A DNA stretch of 6,370 nt. It comes from Pelagibius sp050043265 (GTDB lineage Bacteria > Pseudomonadota > Alphaproteobacteria > Kiloniellales > Kiloniellaceae). Positions 6,064 to 6,370 of the stretch are shown here, one piece after another; the stretch's first letter is position 1, and each line of letters starts with the position of its first letter. The position numbers and the translations under genes are program-made. The stretch lies in assembly GCA_050043265.1 (NCBI GenBank), contig JBHJIR010000145.1, positions 1 through 6,370 of the forward strand, written 5' to 3'. Under the pieces are notes generated by a model. It was not told the origin of the DNA. It saw only the letters and a list, made by a program, of their open reading frames with translations, and made no database searches.

Positions 6064-6125
6064 GAGGGATGCACGGGGACGGATGCGGGGCGGGCTTGCG
6101 GCGGGGGCGGGCTAACGCGGCCGGA
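6064..6125 (-). other. C-rich, G-poor gap between ispH and thrB
   Basis: On the transcribed (minus-strand) sense this 62-base spacer has about 35 C and 14 G, with repeated CCCGCCCC-like stretches and no purine-rich ribosome binding site before thrB. Such strand-asymmetric C-rich RNA resembles loading tracts for Rho factor, but nothing in the sequence proves that use. Confidence 0.3.
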
Positions 6126-6370
6126 TCAGGCGGTGGCGGCTTTCGTGGTCAGCTCCTTGGGGAGCTTGAAGATGACATCCTCGATCACGCCGCTGACGAT
6201 CTGCACCGTCACGTCGAAATGGGCCAGGCAGGCGGTGACGACCACCTCCACCAGGAATTCCGGTGACGAGGCGCCGCCGGTGAAGCCCAGCCTCTCAAAA
6301 CCGTCCAGCGACGCCCAGTCGAAGACCGACGCGCGCTGCACCAGGATAGCGCGCGGGCAGACCTCGCGGC
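6126..6370 (-). CDS. ispH: 4-hydroxy-3-methylbut-2-enyl diphosphate reductase (IspH), C-terminal part, cut by window edge
   Basis: Reading leftwards from the right edge, the open frame gives REVCPRAILVQRASVFDW, then GFTGGASSPEFLV, and ends KLPKEL...ATA at TGA 6126-6128. The (T/G)-G-A-S-S-P-E block corresponds to the conserved region carrying the substrate-phosphate-binding serine (Ser269 in E. coli IspH), and the VF.LP(K/R)EL end is the family's usual C-terminus. The enzyme is a [4Fe-4S] protein that reduces HMBPP to IPP and DMAPP in the last step of the MEP isoprenoid pathway. The iron-sulfur cysteines lie upstream, outside the window. About 81 codons are present out of a usual length a little over 300. 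The internal GTG at 6341 is not the start, since homologous sequence continues through it. It is the first visible gene of the ispH-thrB-rnhA series. Confidence 0.93.
   Translation of the reverse strand, partial: REVCPRAILVQRASVFDWASLDGFERLGFTGGASSPEFLVEVVVTACLAHFDVTVQIVSGVIEDVIFKLPKELTTKAATA

Overview
The window reads as core chromosome of a GC-rich alphaproteobacterium, probably of the Rhodospirillales/Kiloniellales type. This is inferred from roughly two-thirds GC by eye, strong GC preference at third codon positions, and the tandem ispH-thrB-rnhA order that I recall as common in that class. No mobile element, tRNA, rRNA, CRISPR array or phage gene was seen. I found no convincing new multi-gene system. 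The most notable points are a one-base lesion in a dsbD-type gene, several unexplained small structures in the intergenic regions, and one outer-membrane-type protein of unknown role.

Left part: the first 53 codons of a YqgE/AlgH (DUF179) gene run leftwards off the edge at 1-159. Diverging from it is a large dsbD/scsB-type protein-disulfide reductase gene at 412-2642, with a signal peptide, a periplasmic N-terminal region, eight membrane segments and a C-terminal thioredoxin domain. It is interrupted at 2476-2478, where a TGG Trp codon appears to have lost one G and become TGA. The last 55 codons are intact in the -1 frame, so this is either a very young pseudogene or a sequencing error. The 252 bases between the two genes hold a terminator-like hairpin and an overlapping candidate promoter for yqgE.

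Middle: a cytosolic type II (Prx5-like) peroxiredoxin gene (2798-3280) follows in the same direction, with its own candidate promoter, leader dyad and good ribosome binding site. A strong stem-loop (3303-3330) ends it. Converging on that terminator is a leftward gene (3353-4294) for a secreted, probably outer-membrane beta-barrel protein of unknown function. Upstream of that gene lie 354 bases without a gene, containing a hairpin and an unusually AT-rich patch.

Right part: three leftward genes in the order ispH (3' end only), thrB and rnhA form a likely operon. IspH makes isoprenoid precursors in the last step of the MEP pathway, ThrB phosphorylates homoserine for threonine synthesis, and RNase HI removes RNA from RNA:DNA hybrids. 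They share transcription rather than a pathway. thrB and rnhA are two bases apart.
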